Positions 61,804 through 64,000 of a stretch of DNA of 64,000 nt are shown in pieces. Position numbers and translations under genes: made by a program. This DNA is from Bacteroidota bacterium (GTDB taxonomy: Bacteria > Bacteroidota > Ignavibacteria > Ignavibacteriales > Ignavibacteriaceae). The notes under the pieces were generated by a model, which was given only the letters and a program-made list of their open reading frames with translations, did not search any database and was not told the DNA's origin. Positions within the stretch are counted from its first letter, which is position 1; every line of letters begins with the position of its first letter. Where the stretch lies: the NCBI GenBank assembly GCA_021824565.1, contig JAKAKL010000073.1, positions 25,996 to 89,995 on the forward strand. The letters run 5' to 3'.

Positions 61804-63888
61804 TTATAGTTTTATAACTGAAAAATTAAAACCATTATAAGATATTTCATCGCCGGTATTATTATTAAAAAGTTTCAGTATCATTTTATAATTTCCTGTC
61901 CGGAAGCCTTGAGGGATTGTAATTGCTAGGCTTTCATAATTAATAAAAACCATCTGATTATTTTTCAAATTTAAATTGTTTATTTGGTGAACTTCATTTC
62001 CGTCCAGATAAAATTTTAAGTCGCAATTTCCGAAATCAAAGTGAAGATCGTTAATCAAATAAATATCAAGCAGAAGTTTTTTACCGGCGAAATACTGATC
62101 TTGCCTCACGTTTATAGAAATGTAAACAGGCTGATAACAATTTTTTAAAGTCTCATAAGCTTTTTTCTTTTTATAGTAATAATCCACAACTGACCATGTT
62201 ATTGACGCCCAGCAGTCAATCAGCATGAATTGAAATATTCCATTTATTCCATTAAATCTTTTTCGGCGGTAATAATCAATAGCGGTTTTCAAAAGATCGG
62301 ATTGATATTCTTGGGAGTTCTCGATAAATGTTTCTATAGAATTTCCCATTTTAATTTTTGCAATATTAAAAGTTTGATCTGTCTGAAAATTATGGTATTC
62401 CCACTCTTGCCAGTTAGGAGTAAGAAGGTTTTTATCGCCGACAATTTTTTTTAACGAATCTAATTCAGGCAAACCCTGTGCACCAAATTCGGTTACCAGC
62501 GGACCCATCGGCGCTGCGGCGTAATGTTCTTTATCACCCCAGTACCAGCCATCGTAAGCGTGCTCTTCATAGTTTGATGCGCGTCTTACAATCCGGGAAA
62601 TATCTTCACTGTAAACCGCTTGTTCCAAGCTGGGATCTAAAGGACATATCTGGCTGCCGGGTTCGTTGTGACAGCACCAAACAGCGATGGAAGCATGATT
62701 GTACAAATGATTGACCATTTCCTTTATCTGTTTAATAGCCTCCAATTTAAATTTATCCGAGTCGTCGTAAGTCCATTGAAGGCTGAAATCCTGCCAGACA
62801 ATTACTCCCTGCTTATCGCACTCATCGTAAAATTCTTTTCTGTTCACGTGAGCATGAACGCGAACTATATTTATATTAGCTTCCCTCATCAAAGAAACAA
62901 CTTTTTCTATATTATCTTTTTTGAAATCACTTAAAAACTGGGCAGGAATAATGTTCGTTCCTCTTAAAAAAAGTTTTTCTCCATTAATAAAAAATTGCTG
63001 CTGCTCATCAAGATGGAACTCACGAACACCGAAAGGGATTTCCTGAGAGGGAAAATATTCGGATGAAATTTTTAATCGATAAAGATTTGCTTTCCCCAGG
63101 TCCCAGCTCCACCAAAGCTGCGGAGATGAAATTGTAAAATCAAAATTAGTTTTGTTCGTTCCGGATTTTAAATTATAGACATACTCGTATTCAAAAATTT
63201 CATCTGCAGGAGAAATGATTTGGAAAGTAATTAGTATTTGATTTGAAACATTATTGTCAGTCAATAAGATAATCTCAACTTTTAAGTAAGCCTTCGATTT
63301 ATCTTCATTAACGGTAGAAATTATTTTTATATTTTGCAGTATAGTCTTCGAGCCAAGCTCAAGGAAAACATCATTCCAGATGCCGCCGGTATTTTGATCT
63401 TGACCATATTCTTTGCTGTTTCCGCCGGGTCTGCAATCATGATGGCTGAATATGCCTTTAATTAATTTTTTTTTGTCCGGCCAAACCGCTTCAGGCTCTT
63501 CGTACGGTGAAGATACTCTTACAACAAGAATGTTTTCTCTTTCTAAAAATTTTGAAACGTTAAAGGAAAATGGTGAAAAGTAACCTTCGTGCCTGCCGAT
63601 AAAATGCCAGTTAAGCCAGACATCAGCAAAATAATCGACGCCTAAAAAATGTAAACGGCTTAAATCTTCATGAAGGAAATTCATTTCAAATTTTTTTATG
63701 AACCAAACAGCGCCGTTGAAATTATGAAGCCCGGCTAATTCCCAATTGACCGGAACTGTCATGGTTCCATCTGTTTGATTATTTTCAAACGCGTCTTTAA
63801 TCTGCTCTATTTTAAATTTCTCAAGGGAATCTTTCACGAAGAAATATTCCCCGTTTAAATTAATTTTTTTGTCATCTATTATATTCAT
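61804..63888 (-). CDS. Glycoside hydrolase family 2 enzyme
   Basis: This 694-residue protein has the GH2 layout: an N-terminal sugar-binding domain (WELAGLHNFNGAVWFIKKFEM, VDYFADVWLNWHFIGRHEGYFSPFSF), an immunoglobulin-like domain, and a TIM barrel with FLRGTNIIPAQF, acid/base Glu in WCCHNEPGSQ and candidate nucleophile Glu in VTEFGAQGLPE. The family includes beta-mannosidases, galactosidases and glucuronidases; the exact sugar cannot be told. It lacks a signal peptide, so it is cytoplasmic and may finish imported oligosaccharides. Confidence 0.88.
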   Translation of the reverse strand: MNIIDDKKINLNGEYFFVKDSLEKFKIEQIKDAFENNQTDGTMTVPVNWELAGLHNFNGAVWFIKKFEMNFLHEDLSRLHFLGVDYFADVWLNWHFIGRHEGYFSPFSFNVSKFLERENILVVRVSSPYEEPEAVWPDKKKLIKGIFSHHDCRPGGNSKEYGQDQNTGGIWNDVFLELGSKTILQNIKIISTVNEDKSKAYLKVEIILLTDNNVSNQILITFQIISPADEIFEYEYVYNLKSGTNKTNFDFTISSPQLWWSWDLGKANLYRLKISSEYFPSQEIPFGVREFHLDEQQQFFINGEKLFLRGTNIIPAQFLSDFKKDNIEKVVSLMREANINIVRVHAHVNRKEFYDECDKQGVIVWQDFSLQWTYDDSDKFKLEAIKQIKEMVNHLYNHASIAVWCCHNEPGSQICPLDPSLEQAVYSEDISRIVRRASNYEEHAYDGWYWGDKEHYAAAPMGPLVTEFGAQGLPELDSLKKIVGDKNLLTPNWQEWEYHNFQTDQTFNIAKIKMGNSIETFIENSQEYQSDLLKTAIDYYRRKRFNGINGIFQFMLIDCWASITWSVVDYYYKKKKAYETLKNCYQPVYISINVRQDQYFAGKKLLLDIYLINDLHFDFGNCDLKFYLDGNEVHQINNLNLKNNQMVFINYESLAITIPQGFRTGNYKMILKLFNNNTGDEISYNGFNFSVIKL

Positions 63889-63943
63889 TGCGTTGAATTA
63901 AAATCTTAAGCTTTGACTGATTTATATATTTTTATTTTGCGAT

Positions 63944-64000
63944 TTAGCCTAAATAAACTTCAACTAATAATTTCTTCTTTTTGCCGGAAGGTTTTATAAT
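63944..64000 (-). CDS. C-terminal end of an unidentified gene (cut by window edge)
   Basis: The minus strand is open from the window edge to TAA at 63944-63946, ending IIKPSGKKKKLLVEVYLG. The lysine patch and hydrophobic end look like a protein terminus. It is 55 bases upstream of the GH2 gene on the same strand and could be another operon member. Only 18 codons are visible, so this is tentative. Confidence 0.35.
   Translation of the reverse strand: MIKPSGKKKKLLVEVYLG

Noticed and set aside
1..64000. tRNA, rRNA, insertion sequences, prophage or integrase genes.
   Set aside because: Looked for on both strands by eye; none recognised. A tRNA could be missed without a covariance search.

Overview
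The window looks like a chromosomal segment of a member of the Bacteroidota/Chlorobiota/Ignavibacteria lineage, most likely an Ignavibacteria-type organism. Pointers are the low G+C, a type IX secretion sorting domain with the NYPNPFNPST signature (61784-59886), a GldC homologue (32088), a fused LpxC-FabZ, two consecutive Skp-like genes after bamA, LytTR/LytS regulators, and large multihaem cytochrome genes. This rests on gene content only. The window is densely coded, with no rRNA, tRNA, insertion sequence or CRISPR array seen.

Layout. 1-2929 (minus) is the rplM-rpsI-rpsB-tsf-pyrH translation cluster. 2989-8660 holds a membrane-anchored PsbP-like protein, an SDR epimerase, a deoxyhypusine-synthase-like protein, Mrp, a NifU-C protein and an AI-2E family permease. 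8671-13752 (minus) has MoxR and three SurA/PpiC-type foldases; 13855-15897 is metG. 16100-18988 holds a small HMA-like protein and a LiaF-like/LytS/LytTR set. 19224-27426 (minus) has a YceI-like protein and an electron-transfer cluster with 39 apparent c-type haem sites in three proteins, plus b-type cytochrome modules, a 24-residue membrane peptide and a universal stress protein. 27676-31323 has a class V aminotransferase, a DUF3095 protein and a non-coding region with an exact 21-bp periodic array. 31324-36071 has a beta-barrel, GldC, a LytTR regulator, a YCII protein, and an AmpG-like permease with a GlcNAc kinase. 36248-42152 has ppk1 and a Mg2+ P-type ATPase gene with a long leader, followed by an EIIA-like gene. 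42333-52977 (minus) is the uppS-bamA-skp-skp-lpxD-lpxC/fabZ-lpxA-lipM-panB envelope cluster plus a beta-propeller. 53184-54539 is a lexA operon with two small unusual genes. 54705-64000 has ilvE, mlaE and a glycan-use operon (two ABC permeases, binding protein, GH144-like hydrolase, GH2 enzyme).

How the parts work together. The 42-53 kb block builds the outer membrane (undecaprenyl-PP, lipid A, BamA and its chaperones), and the 9.7-13.8 kb foldases serve the same periplasm. The cytochrome cluster probably takes electrons from menaquinol through b-type modules into periplasmic multihaem wires. The glycan operon suggests outside cleavage, ABC import and cytoplasmic GH2 trimming.

Most worth following up: the mgtA leader (38378-38706) carries two short ORFs with strong ribosome binding sites. 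The first begins MRDSDEPG, acidic and proline-containing like the Mg2+-sensing MgtL leader of enterobacteria. The second has a Shine-Dalgarno that can be hidden in a hairpin and contains a terminator-like stem. Other items are a lexA operon encoding a stand-alone WYL-like protein and a nuclease-fold-like protein, a 19-copy 21-bp phased array, and a three-way-junction inverted repeat after the LytTR gene.
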